Assembly (NCBI RefSeq): GCF_040954645.1
Contig: NC_092807.1
Location: forward strand, 54,030,981 to 54,094,980
Direction of reading: 5' to 3'
DNA from: Diabrotica undecimpunctata
Taxonomy: Eukaryota > Arthropoda > Insecta > Coleoptera > Chrysomelidae
Length of the DNA stretch: 64,000 bases
Position numbers and translations under genes: made by a program. Positions 36,870-49,335 of this stretch are shown in pieces. The notes under the pieces were generated by a model. It made no database searches. It was not told where the DNA came from and saw nothing but the letters and a program-made list of their open reading frames with translations. Numbering within the stretch: the first letter of the stretch is position 1; every line of letters starts with the position of its first letter.

Positions 36870-37425
36870 TCAATTATTCAGAAGATGGATTACATATTTG
36901 AGTAAATTCAATTACCTAGGAGTAGAGATCACTAGTGACAGGGATATAAGAACAGAAAAGCGGCAAGAGTAAGTGGTTGCCTCCCAGAAACCATATGGAG
37001 AAACAAATATCTGACCACGGAAAGCAAAATGAAAGTATTCAAGACAACAGTAAGACCAATACTAACATATGCAGCGGAGACAAGGACCGATACAAGAAAG
37101 ACGAAACAACAAATCAACAATATCGAAATAAAAGTATTAACATCAATAGCGGGCATATCATTAAGACACAGACAAACCAACAGAAGTATACGCGAACAAT
37201 GCAAAATTCAAAATATTAACAGGTGGATAAAAACAAAAAAAAACTGGAACGAATGGGTCCAGATAGATTAGCGAACATCTAAAAAAACAAGCCGTATAGC
37301 AGAAGACCCGTTGGACGGCCGCCAAAAAGGTGGAAAGATAATGTACACTCAACAACGACTGAAACAGAATAAGAGGCAGACAAACAGGAGTAATCCTAGT
37401 CGCACAAAGAAGAAGAAGAAGAAGA
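36870..37425 (+). pseudogene. LINE 3' end, plus strand
   Basis: Reads KFNYLGVEITSDRDIRTE, ESKMKVFKTTVRPILTYAAE, TKQQINNIEIKVLTSIAGIS, NINRWIKTKKNWNEWV and GRPPKRWKDNV, ending in a (GAA)n tail at 37405-37425. Same family as the minus-strand copy at 36115-36862; the two lie 5' end to 5' end. Confidence 0.82.
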
Positions 37426-37429
37426 ACGG

Positions 37430-38749
37430 GATCGTAGAAAAGTGTCTAGCCGCTACTTGCCAATGTTGTTGATAGAACCAACTTTTAGTGATAAAGAAAC
37501 AAAATACCATATATAGAGTAGTCAGTCCCACGATAATTTCTGCTAACAACGCACAAACACTTTATATATCTGTTTATTACGTTTACTGGGTGATTATAAC
37601 TTTGTAGTTTTACTGAAAAACTAAGTATTCGCCACAATATCTAATCCCAATATACCAAAATTAATTCAGGCTACGATTTACACTCACATTTGTTAATTAT
37701 TATTTTTTTATTGGTTAAAAGTGTAGATTTTCGTATTATTATTTGACATATACCGCAGTTTGATGGTGGCTTTCAACCAAAACCATTTTGGAGAAACTTT
37801 CGTTGTTTGATGGTTTTCCAGTTAAACATTGTAGATAAATTAAAAGTTTCAAGATAAACAAACTTTGTGCGATCAAACGGAACTTTGCAGATTACACGTA
37901 GTTGTTTAGCATTTAGTTCAAAATCAATTAAAACTTTGCTCAGTCATAAAAGTTTAACTAAATGTTAGTTGAAAGTAATTAATAAATTGTTAAATATGTA
38001 ATAAAATATCTTTCTATAAAATCACACGTTAAATATTAATATAACGTCGGATTTTATGTGTTAAGGGATATAAAAAAAAATAAAAATAATCTGCATTAAT
38101 TCATAAAAGGCATAAAAAATTTATTGGTGACTATTATTCAAATAAACAAGTATTTCATTGATAATAATCGCCCTTTTACGCAAGTAATCTTGAAATAATA
38201 ATCTTGCAAATCACAGAACTTGCACTGGTACTTGAAACTTGAAACTTACTTGTAATATTTTATGGTTGTTAAAGTGCATGATGAACAACTTGTGAGTTTA
38301 TACCATTGTTATTAACACACAACCTAAGCTCTGGGTAAAAAAATGTCGATTTCTATGTCTTTTTAATCGGTGTTCTAACAGAAAATATCAGGAAAAACTC
38401 CTCAGTTCGTGCAATAGCCAATTGTTGGTTATAATTTGTTTATTAGACTATAATGTGGTAAGGTATACATTTTATGATTCCCGATTATTGCAAAACCTAC
38501 CTGACTTTCTAAAAAAATACCATAAAATCATAAACTTAGTGTGATCTACTAACCTGAACTATTTCGCTAATACACACATGTGCTCTAGACATTGCTACCT
38601 TAAGCAGACGCCGGAATAATTATATTGTATAAACTAAAGTAACAAACAAGAGACAAATACAGGATTCAATTTCCTTAAATAATTACAGGTGGAGTGGGGT
38701 GGTCACTGTCGTATGCCATGTCAAAAAAATACAAATAATTTAAATCTAA
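37430..38749. other. AT-rich stretch, nothing recognised
   Basis: No coding or repeat-end signal was recognised on either strand. Confidence 0.45.
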
Positions 38750-38751
38750 TA

Positions 38752-41708
38752 GAGTAAACCACACAGTTGTTGGCACTTTAAAGAAAAGAGTTGTTTAAAC
38801 ATTAGATTTGCTAATATAGGTAACATCATAGGAGGATATTTTAAATTTTTTTATTATTTACTATTATTACTGAACACAAATTAAATGTCATTTTATTATA
38901 AATATTGAAGAAAATAGTGCAAAATAGGTTATTTTAGACATTATACACATTTTCTAATTATTTGCAGTTATATTCTAGTTATTGGCGTGCAGTAATTGGT
39001 AGTATACTCAATCATTGGCACCCAGTAACTGGCATAATTTTTGTATCAAAATATTGATTGAGCATTGAAAACAAAACTAAAACATAAGTAATTACGTACA
39101 AACAAAGTGTCATTTATTTATACATTTTTTAAAAACAAATTTTACAAAAACAATATTCTTTATACGTTGTTTAAGGCAAGTTTTACAAATAAAATATTCT
39201 TTATATAAATCATACCCTTATTCATAAACATGTTATTTTTAGGTAGTGAGCAGAGTTCGGGAACTTCTGGATTAAATCCTGAAACTGAAAGATTTTTAAC
39301 GTGCTTTTGGAATTAATCTATTTCTATATTTTTCTCATGAGGCTATTGATCATCTTCTTTATTTAAAAACTTGTTTACTTATAAGTCTTCTAAAATACTA
39401 GGTTTCTGCTGAAATAAAGTAAAACCTAGAACCTAGATACCTTTTGCTTAACACTTTTTCTTTCAAGGAATTTTCTTTACTTTTCAGAAATCGTTTTGCT
39501 TTATTTTCTAACTTTGTTCGCTCCTTTTCATTTTTTTGCGTTCCATTTCCTCTAGTTATCTTTTATAAATTGAAGAAGAAATTATAAAACTAGATCTTTG
39601 ACTAGTGGAGGGAACTGAATCAAAAGCTGAAATGGTAGTAATGAGTAAAGTGCTAAACTTTGTGCCACTTTTGTATTTTGTTCATTCTTTCAAAAGAACA
39701 ACAGGTACAGATTCTATATCGTTAGTTAAAGTCATCGCTGCTCTCCCTTCTACTACAGACATATCCTCCAAAAACATTTCATCTATTACAATTTGTGAAT
39801 TATCGTCTTTTTCATTATTTGAATTGTTTGGATGTAAAATGTTAAATAAGTTAAGTAGTACCCTAAAACTTTTGCTAGTGTTATCAGAGTTTCTATATTT
39901 TCTGGTTTCTTTTAAGATCTCTAAAGTAACTTCATCGCATATGTTGCAAAAATCGTTCAATTTGATTGATTCTGTTGTGGTTTCGCCAAATTTATCTACG
40001 GTATATTTTTTACCTAGGCATTTGCTGTAGTTAATAATATTCGCGTTCCAAAGGCAGAGACCACACACTCTAAAACCACTAAGATAGCCGATTGTTTAAA
40101 AGTATCTACCGTTTCTTTTAAAATTGGAGCAAAGTACTACTGAACAACTAAGTAAAGTCTTACTTAGTTGTTCAAATGGATTTTGTCTCTTTCAATTTAA
40201 CAAAGCTCTTTTCTGTTCATTTTTAAGTGGCCTGAAACTAGAGACGTCGGCGGGTTGAAGAAAATTAGTGGCATTTGGATATAATGTCACTAAGATTATT
40301 TCGAGTTCTGTACATAGTTGACTTAGTTGGTATGTAAAATGCGTTTTGTGCCTGTCTACAAACATTATAATTAAAAATGTAACATGTTGTTTTACTAAAT
40401 AAGGATATAATATCTTATATATATAATCATGATAAACATCTACTCGCATCCAACCTTTTTCACTAGTAGCAATACCCCACCCATCTGGAACACCTTCTGC
40501 GATGCTTTTGGGTAATCTTTTATAAGCATAAACGATCATCGGTGGCGTTGTAACTCCCGCAGCAAAAAATGTGAACATGAGTGTAATATGTGTTTTCGAT
40601 GGACATTGCTCTATCTGATAAACATTTTTGACATCTTTTGGTGCAAGAACCCTATCTTCTTTCGGATAAAGGGTAAAATAAGTTTCATCTGCGTTGTAAC
40701 TCTGCTAGGATCAAAAAGAATGTCAAAATAGTTCTTTTCCATTAAATGTTCTTGTATATTATTAAACCACTTTCTGATATCAATTTCTGACACATTTCCA
40801 CTGGCATTGTTTACAGCTTCAGGAATTCTATTTGTTAAATTAGGGTGTCTTCTTAAAAACGAGTGATACCAATGATCCCCAGGAAGATTGTTTTTAAATG
40901 GATTTGGTCAGGGGTTCTGATCCAAAAATGACTTAACAGAAGCTAGGATTTTTTTTCTTTTCGGAAACCTTTTCTGTGACAATCTACTCCCCTTTTACGG
41001 GTTCTTTTGAAACACTTAAATAAGTATTTGGACCATGTGCTACTTTTTAAAATTTTTCGCTTAGTCTAAATTGCAGAGTAGCTCTTGATATCCCATATTT
41101 AACTGCTGCCGTCGCCTTTAGCATGCCATTAATTATTTCCCGTAAAGCTTCTTAAAGAATTTCTTTCTTACATTTTTTTGTATATTTGCTTTTCTTTTGA
41201 CTTTCGGCATTCTTTTCTTCCTGAAATTAAAGGTGCCAATCACTTAATATAAATAAATGCCTCGACTACCTAATTATTGGCAACACTGCCAATCACTAGC
41301 ATTTGCTATAATATGACATCCAATTGTTAGCGTTAACAAAAATAATTATGATTATGTAGAAAATAAGCATAAAAACGACAAAACGGTACAATGGAATCTA
41401 GAGATTAACCTAGTATACCATTCTAGTTATCACAGCTAATATTACAATTATACTTACCTCTAACACCCATGATGCCTTACTAAAATCAGGTAAAATATAG
41501 GGATAACTTAACGTCTAACCTTCACTCTCGAATAGTTGGCGGGATATTGACGATTATAGTATTCTACGCCCTACCATAAATAATACATGTTGTCAGATCA
41601 TTATAAAAGTGGAAGTAAGTACTTACAGCGAATTGCTCCTTAATTATTTAAAAATAAAGTGTCCACTGCCAATAATTGGACTAGTGCCAACAATTGGGTG
41701 GTTTACCC
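38752..41708 (-). mobile_element. pogo-type DNA transposon with subterminal repeats
   Basis: Left end GAGTAAACCACACAGTTGTT and right end read inward GGGTAAACCACCCAATTGTT are inverted copies; TA flanks both (38750-38751, 41709-41710). Several copies of an ATTGGCA/TGCCAAT motif cluster at both sides (left near 38970-39045, right near 41235-41330 and 41665-41695). A minus-strand pogo transposase lies between. Size is 2957 bp. Confidence 0.85.
39600..41210 (-). pseudogene. pogo/Tigger (DDE_1) transposase, multiply frameshifted
   Basis: Start at 41210 gives MPKVKRKANIQKNV, then EALREIINGMLKATAAVKYG and ISRATL (psq helix-turn-helix). Later blocks: WYHSFLRRHPNL-like around 40830-40870, KWFNNIQEHLMEKN, MFTFFAAGVTTPPMIVYAYK, GWGIATSEKGWM, FVDRHKTHFTYQLSQLCTEL (DGH motif with Gly to Arg), LYPNATNFLQPADVSSFRPL (second acidic residue). 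C-terminal region continues to about 39605. At least four frame changes and several stops. Confidence 0.85.
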
Positions 41709-41739
41709 TATATCACATCATTCCTCGCCTTAAAAAAAA

Positions 41740-44216
41740 TGCAAAAAAATATATATGAATATTTATATCAGATTTTAACAAGTTTGGATAAACATTATTT
41801 TTTATTACGTGAGCATCTTAAAATTGGTGTATTTTGACTGTTGTATTTAGTAAAATTATTTTCTGTGTAAGGTTGTGAAATTTGAGGAATGTCTTCAGCA
41901 TGATTTTCATCAAGGTTTTCTATTATTTGAACCTTTTGACACTTGTCAAATTTATCGCCTTCTTGAGCGTCGTTAGCTAGAATATTTGATTATATTGGAA
42001 TGTGCGGTATTTTAGAACTAACAAACGTTTTAATTCGATTGGTGCGCGTTTTCCAAGTTTTTGCAAATCGATCACTCCAACTAAGTAAGTTCGCTTACCT
42101 AAAAATATTACAATTTTTGCCCTTAATATAAAGGATAATTAACATTTCTATAATTTTTATCTGAAAGTGTTTTTTTCTTATTTTAAAATTAACATTATTT
42201 TAAGCAGCGTTATATTGTACTTGCTTTTTCTGTCCGTTTTCGACCCGTTTGCGTATTTCAAAAGCGTTAAAGTCTTTATTTGTGATTTTGTCTTCTAATG
42301 GCAAAAGAGTTAAAAACCTATTTCTTAACTGTCTAGCGAACATGAGTATCGATAAGCTAACACCAGTAGAAATATGCGGTGTGTTACTATAGTTACACAA
42401 AAATTAGGCCAAATTAGTATCTCCAGTGTTATGAAATTCACGAGCTATTTTAATCGCGTTTTTAACAGATTTGACAGAATTTTCTGCAGCCTCGTTGGAG
42501 GAGGGAGAGGACGGAGGACTATTTAAGAAATTATCAGACATCGGACATCAGAAACTAACGTTAATGGCAGGCCAAATCTAGCAAACACATTTCCAATTAC
42601 CTTAATTGTGCACATAGAATTTATAGTTGATATTTCGAAAACTTTCGACTAAATAATATTTTCGTTTTAGCTCAAAATAATCTAGATAAATTCTTTCCCA
42701 TGGACCTTTTGACCACGACCAGGGTATTATTTCCGTTTTTTGGGGATTGTTCGAATGACGCATACATACCTCGCATGGCTTGCTAATTTTTTTGTTTAAA
42801 TTTGGAAACCAAACATAACCTCTAGCAAAATTTTTCATTCAAGCAGTACCGATACGTGTATTATTAAGTTAGTTTAGAATTCGTTTCGGATATTAATTCT
42901 ATGATTTAAAAAAATGCAATGGTGTTTAATACAAAAATCAATTTTTTTAAGAAAAAATGGATACAACTGTGCTTCCTTTAATTTCTTAGGTCATCCATTT
43001 GTAATAAATTTTTACAATTTAGTAAGCAGAATATTGGTTGCTTGACTAATATTCTCGAAATTTAATTTTAAATTTTCATTTGATTTTACAAAATTACAGT
43101 AATAAAATTTAACCAATTCACTTAATCAAAAATCGTTACTATTTTTAATAGGTAACCGTGAAAGCCAATCTGCATTGTTTTACCACTTAAAACGTACTCT
43201 CTCTCGTATTATCGAACTGATATCCTGATAAAATAATTGCCCATCTCTTAAGACGATTTGCTGAAAATTGTGTTATTCCTTTTTTTCGGGCCAAAAATAG
43301 TTAAGAGATGTCTCTAAGATTATTCTAAGGTTATTCTAAGATCCAACTTTGGATCAAAATGTACTAAACCTTAAAAATATTTTAAAATTTCTTTAATTTT
43401 ATTGAATGCTACTTCACATTCTTCAGTCCAATTCCAAGAAACTTTCCAATTTTTTTGTAACAATTTATATAGAGGATTTAAAATAGTCAACATATTTTTA
43501 ACAAACTTACTATAAAAATTAATGCTTTCTAAAAATGATTGGAGTTCCCTAATTTTAGTTGGCCTCGGTGCCTTATCAATGGCTAGAGTCCTATCTTTAG
43601 ATGGGTGTAACCCCTCAGAATCAATAACAAATCCTAAATATTTAACACTTTTTGAAAATAAAATGCATTTATCATAATTTAATTTAAACCCTGCATTTTG
43701 TATAGTAGATAAAACTCTTTACATTTTCTAAATGACTTTTTTTATCTCTTATCGTAACACCATTAATTATTGCATCCAATTTTTTTTTTTTTAATTTAGT
43801 CGGTGCGCAAGCTATGCCAAAAGTATAAGGATTAAGTTTAAAACGACCTAAATGAATAGAAATTATTAATAATACTTTAATGTCCTTATCCAGACTTATT
43901 TGCTAAAAAGGTGAACTTGGTGAACACCCTGCCTCCTTGAAGCTTTGCAAATAAATGTTCCATTCTTGGCATATAGTGCTGATCGATTTCTATTTCAGGA
44001 TTGACTGTTACTTTAAAATCACCGCAGATTTTAATTTGCCCATTTTTCTTGAATACCAGTACTATCGGTGTAGCCCAGTGTAGTCTGTCGGTGATAAACC
44101 TAGTACCTAAAGACAAAAGACGATTTAGTTCTTGTTCAATTTGTTACCTGATGGCCAAAGGTGTAGGCCTTGCCTTTACAAATTCTGGAGTTACATTTTA
44201 GTTTTTTTAAATTAAT
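41740..44216 (-). pseudogene. Gypsy (K02A2.6-like) pol: RT, RNase H, integrase
   Basis: Minus strand, read from 44200 down: RPTPLAIR, LHWATPIVLVFKKNGQIKIC, GDFKVTVNPEIEIDQHYMPR, MEHLFAKLQGGRVFTKF (RT fingers, 43886-44116); RT thumb/RNase H pieces near 43100-43700; integrase zinc region MKNFARGYVWFPNLNKKISK with CEVC, then GPWERIYLDYFE (first Asp; 42602-42838); C-terminal block YSNTPHISTGVSLSILMFAR (42200-42400); and a tail ending near 41830. Catalytic YVDD box is not readable. Many stops and deletions. A LINE interrupts it at 44217-44225. Confidence 0.85.
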
Positions 44217-44225
44217 TTTCACCAA

Positions 44226-45835
44226 GAAATAAAGAAGAGATACAAGAAATAAATAAAGAACAAAAAGTAAAACCCATAGCAATAGAGGAAATTGAAAGAG
44301 TTAAATTAGGCAAAGCACCAGGCAAGGATCATATTACCCCGGAAATGATAAAATTCATGGGAAAAGAGGGAGTGGACAGCATGAAAGAACTAATGAATGA
44401 TATCATAAAGAGAGCAGAAATACCACAGGACTGTAAGAAAGACATTATACTACAAATACACAAAAAGGGCGACAAGAGAAACTGTAATAATTACCGAGGT
44501 ATTACCATATCAAGTATCCCTGGGAAGGTATTCGCAAGAATAATAGAAACAAGAATAAAAACCCAAATAGAACCAACTATGGAAGATACACAATGTGGAT
44601 TCAGGAAGGACAGAAGCACGAAAGACCACATATTCACAATAAGACAAATAAGTGAGAAAGTAATCAATAAAAATAGAAAAATACATATATGCTTTATTGA
44701 TCTAGAAAAGGCGTTTGACAGAATACAAAGAAAGGACGTATGGAGGACATTAAAGGAAAGAGGAGTTGACAGGATAACAATTGATGTAATAAAGGATATG
44801 TACAATAATAATACAAATACGGTGAGAACCAACAACGAGGAATCCGAAGAATTTACTACAAATAAAGGCATCAAACAGGGATGCGTGTTGAGCCCACTGC
44901 TGTTCTCTCAGTGGTACTGGATGAAGCAATAAGGAAAGCCAAGAGAAGAATGAGAAAACTAACATTAGGATACTGGTAAATGAAACAGACTCAACTATCA
45001 GAGCTTATATTTGCAGACGACATGGTTTTGATAGCAGAAAATAGGGAAGACCTAAAGAACAACCTTGAAATCCTAGAAGAAGAACTGTCAAACATAAATA
45101 TGAAATAAATACAGAGAAAACAAAAACAATGATAATTTCAAATAAGAGAAAGACACACGCAATACAATTAAACGGAAAACAACTAAAACAAGTGGAACAT
45201 TTTAAATACCAAGGAGTAATAATTGAATCAAACGGTAAACAAGACATGGAAATAAATGAAGGAATGGAATGAACAGGAAGCTTATTTAACACTATGCAAA
45301 CAACATTTTTGGGGAAAACAGAAATACCGGAGAAGGTAAAAACGGCAGTCGTTAAATCAGTAGTTAGACCTACAATCATGTATAATAGCGAGTCATGGAC
45401 ATTGACTGGGAGACAAAAATCTTGAGTCAATGCTATGGACATGAGGTTCCTGAGGGAAATAGCAAACAGAAAGAGGACAGACAAAATACGAAACGAAACA
45501 ATCAGACAAAACCTAAAACTAGAACCAGTAAACGAAAAAATAATAGAGGGGCAACTAAGATAGTTCGGGCACGTGTGTAGAATGTCGAATAAAAGATTAA
45601 CAAAACGAATGTTTGAAACGAGAGTTAGGAGTGTTAGGAAACGCGGAAGACCAAGAGTTAGGTGGGTAGACGAAATCAGAAAAGAAGTTGAGAAGAAAGA
45701 ATTGACATGGGAAAATGCACGAAATCAAACACAAGACCCGATAGCATGGAGACAACAGTGCAAAACTTAACCCCACCAGCCTTACACCTAAAGGTAGAAA
45801 CTAAGTAAGTAAGTAGGACTAAGTAAGTAAGTAAG
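44226..45835 (+). pseudogene. RTE-like LINE, 5' truncated, inserted in the Gypsy remnant
   Basis: Plus strand: LGKAPGKDHITPEMIKFMGK, ILQIHKKGDKRNCNNYRGIT, MEDTQCGFRKDRSTKDHIFT, ICFIDLEKAFDRIQRKDVWR, GIKQGCVLSPLLFS; then frame changes, LIFADDMVLIAENREDLKNN (FADD catalytic box near 45005), HFKYQGVIIESNGKQDMEIN, KSVVRPTIMYNSESWTLTGR and KRGRPRVRWVDEIRKE. The 3' end is a TAAG repeat (45800-45835). TSD TTTCACCAA at 44217-44225 and 45836-45844. Two or more frameshifts inactivate it. Confidence 0.92.
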
Positions 45836-45844
45836 TTTCACCAA

Positions 45845-46570
45845 ACCTGTTTTAAAATTACCTACTCCAGGCGAAAAACGTCATTACATTTTGGTACTAA
45901 CCTTGAATATTTTTGCCATTTGAATGTAATTGTTTAATATTATTTAGGACTGATAATCTAAGATTATACTTCACTAGAAAATCCCTACCTAGTAAATTTG
46001 GACCACCGTTTTCAATAATAAAAAAATCTAAATAATTTTCTTTATTGTTATATAAAATTTTTAAATTGATCACCCCTATAGGTTCTACTTGTACCCCGTT
46101 ATAAAAAGTAAACGTCGATTTGTTTGTTTTATGTAAATATCAGAAAAATATTTTCATTACATTTCTTAGATAAACAAGAAGTACTGCTGCCCGTATCAAT
46201 TTGAAAAACTAAAGAATGATTCTGTATTAATATCTTTAACGTAAACAAGTCTTGTAAAATATTAGTATGTATTTGTGATTTGAACATCGAATATAGTCCT
46301 GACTCGAAATATTAAAAAAGTCAATGTCATCATCGTTATTAACTTTATGAATTAGTTTTGTCAGCTCTTGGCTTTGACAAAAAATTGATGCGATAAAAAG
46401 AGTTTCTTTATACCTGTACAAACATTTAATAAATGACCAATTTTATTACAAAAATTACAACTATAATTTTTATAAATTCACTTATGGTTGGTTTATCTTT
46501 CCACATACGTGACATCGACCATTGTAGCGGTTATTATTGCCTACCACATTGGGATCACTTATAGGGGATT
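45845..46570 (-). pseudogene. Gypsy gag zinc knuckles and protease (continuation)
   Basis: Minus strand, read from 46560 down: CHVCGKINQP and CNFCNKIGHLLNVC (gag zinc knuckles, 46420-46530), then FQIDTGSSTSCLSKKCNENI, an aspartic protease active site DTGSS near 46190-46205, and sequence leading into the RT half at 44216 once the LINE is removed. Gag upstream of the knuckles is not recognisable. Confidence 0.82.
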
Positions 46571-47984
46571 GAGAGTTGGCGACAGAAATTGCTGGGCTGG
46601 GGATAGGGTGAGCAAAACCAACTAGTACGTTTGCGAACGGCTACTCTCGGTTTGTTTGGAGAGCTGGATCGTGGGAAAGTGAATAAAAAAAGGTGGACTG
46701 GAAAGGGGTTACTACAAAAAGTGAACCAAAAATGTACTTACATGGATTTCCTGGACAACACAAGGCAAGAAGGTTCCTAAGCTATTTAAAATGGACGCCG
46801 CTTACGAAAATCTTACTGCTGGATGGAATGATAGGCTTTTCTTTTCTAAAAATACATCAAAAGAGTTTAGAAAAATATTTTTAAAGGACATAATACTACT
46901 CTTAGTTTAGGGAGAAATATTATATATTCATTATTATTTCACCATAAACAGTTAAAAATACAAATAATATTAACAAAATACAAAAAAAAACGACTTACAA
47001 TGGTGCTATCGGTTTACAAATCTAGAAGATGAGGACACTATAAGAACTTAAACTAATAATAAATTGAAATCATCTAGATCTGTCCATGGAGCTTACATTA
47101 AGGTCAACGTTTTGAAAAACAAAATAAAACAAATTCAAAATTTATGGTTAGGTATGTCCAAATGTCCGAAGAAAATAATGCTAACTGTCATATGTCAAGA
47201 TTAAATTTTAAAACTTTATAAGAATAATTAATATGATAGCCAATCTCTAATATTTATATTTTTTTTATTACAAATTTTTAACTTGTCAGTTATTGATAAA
47301 AAATGTCTATTTTTACTTCAAAAAAATTTTTAACAAAAAAAGTACCTGGTTTCACTGACTATTGTATCTCATTTAAAAATTTTTGGGGCTAGAACTGTAC
47401 TCAAAACACTGCAAAACGACACAAATTCGTCTCACAAGCTGCAAAATAGTCTGTAATGACCAAAAACAAACAAATAGACAAAGTTGGACACTGGATTATC
47501 GATATTCGGGTTAAAAAATTGCATTCTTCAAATCTTGGCTTTTCAAAACTTCTCGAAAACGTGTGTACCCCTTATATCGTTTTAACACCTTACAAATCTT
47601 ACATTTAGGACACAATACAACAAATATAATTCATCAAAACTTGCCACGTTGCCTTTGATTTTTGCTCCAAACAAAATCTGCCGGCTTTTTGAATATTACA
47701 CATCCGTGCTCTTTTTCCGTCAAGATCTTAAACTAACCTAATTTGGACCATCTTTCACGCTCTGTACCGGCTTCTTCTGTTGCCTCTCACCCCTTTTATC
47801 AGCAAAAAGGACTGGCTAATCGGAATTCTTTTCAACGACGCTTTTCAGAGGAATTCAACCTTAATCATAGCTTGGCTTTGAAAATCGCAGAACTAAAACG
47901 TAAAATATGACCATATTTTTACTACGCAGTTAAATTCTTTCTTCAATTATCGAATATAAACAAAATTCAAGCCCAGGGGCTTAT
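46571..47984. other. Unassigned sequence
   Basis: A 63-codon open stretch (46693-46884) and a short MDAAYENLTAGWNDRLFF reading near 46790 resemble no family I know. The rest is AT-rich without recognisable coding or ends. Confidence 0.4.
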
Positions 47985-47996
47985 CAAATACATTTT
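47985..47996. repeat. LINE TSD, left copy
   Basis: CAAATACATTTT, identical to 49324-49335. Confidence 0.92.
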
Positions 47997-49323
47997 CTTC
48001 TTCTTAGTCGTTAACCTGATGCAGGTATCGTGATATCATGAAGCTATTAGCTAAATTTCCCAATGTTCCTCCACGTTTTTCTATCTTCTGCCATTCTAGC
48101 ACATTCTGACAATGGAGCGCCAATGGTAGCAACAATATGGTCCGTGTATCGTGTGGGAGATCTACCTCTCTTTCTTTTGCTTTCTACTTTTTCTCTGGAT
48201 GGTATGTTTTTCAAGACTATTTCTTCGAAGGACATGTCCAAAATAGCTTATTATTTGTTCTGATATTTGTGTTCTTAGTCTTTTCTTTATGTTTAGTTGG
48301 TCCAGTATGGATTCATTTGTTCTTCGGGCCACCCATGGTATTCTCAGCATTCGTCTCCAGCAGTACATCTCAAATACATCTATGTTCTTTGTGTCTTTCT
48401 CAGGAAGGGTCCAGCATTCCGATGCATAAGTAAAAACTGGAAAAACTAGACTTCTTACTAGTCTCATTTTTGTATCGGTAGTTATTTCATGGCTTTTCCA
48501 AATTTTTGTTAATTTTGCCATAGCGCTTTTTGCGATTGCCGACCGCCACTTTATTTCTTCAGTACAGCCTCCTTTGTTGGTTATTAATGAGCCCAGGTAC
48601 ACAAATTTATCTACAACAGCGATATTGTTTATCATGACCAGATGATTTTGATTGTTGTTAGCTCTGTCAATTATCATGATTCTCGTTTTATCTCTGTTTA
48701 TTTTAAGGCTCATCGTTAAGCTTACGTCTTCTATCCGTTGTAGCAGGTGAATCAATTCAGCTTCAGAACTAGCGAGGATAGTAGTATCATCTGCATATCT
48801 CAAGTTGCAAATCTTCTTCCCGCCAATGGTGATGCCACCGTTCCAGTCCTCAGTAGCTTTCCGCATTATCCATTCACCATAGATGTTAAATAGAATTGAG
48901 CTTAGTATGCAGCCTTGTCTCACGCCCTTTGTGACCCTGAAACTATAGGTTAGTTCCCCATTTATTCTAACTCTGGCATAATGGTTATTGTACAGGCTTT
49001 TAATTAGCAGTATCAGATTATTGGGGACTCCCATTTCAGACAAAACCTGCCATATTTTACTCCAGTTGACCAAATCGAAAGCTTTACTATAATCTATGAA
49101 GCACAAATATGTTGTGATGTTAAATTCTCTGGATTTTTCTACAATCTGCCGTACGTTTAAAATTTGTTCTCTAGTACCACGTCCGGGGACGAAACCTGCT
49201 TGTTCCTCCGCAATGTTAGGTAGTAAAAAGGGCTTTATCCTCTCGAGAATTATGTGTAAGAGTATCTTACTGCAATGCGCAATTAGAGCAATTGTGCGAT
49301 AGTTGCTACATAAATCTTTCATT
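47997..49323 (-). pseudogene. LINE reverse transcriptase, 5' truncated, long open frame with YADD
   Basis: Minus strand, 386 codons open from 49322 to 48162. Order: IALIAHCSKILLHIILERIK, EEQAGFVPGRGTREQILNVR, YLCFIDYSKAFDLVNWSKIW, GVRQGCILSSILFNIYGEWI, catalytic CNLRYADDTTILASSEAELI (near 48785-48800), DKFVYLGSLITNKGGCTEEI, FPVFTYASECWTL, YFGHVLRRNSLEKH. The final block SPTRYTDHIVATIGAPL...W is in another frame (48047-48165), one frameshift. The first Met is an artefact of 5' truncation: it abuts the 12-bp TSD. Tail is GAAGAAGAA. Youngest-looking LINE of the window. Confidence 0.92.
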
Positions 49324-49335
49324 CAAATACATTTT

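Noticed and set aside
45781..45835. TAAG repeats as a telomere-like or satellite tract
   Set aside because: It is the 3' tail of a LINE bounded by its TSD.
48162..49322. The 386-codon RT frame as an intact host-type gene
   Set aside because: 5'-truncated LINE: the Met is at the insertion junction, endonuclease is missing, TSD flanks it, and the C-terminus is frameshifted.
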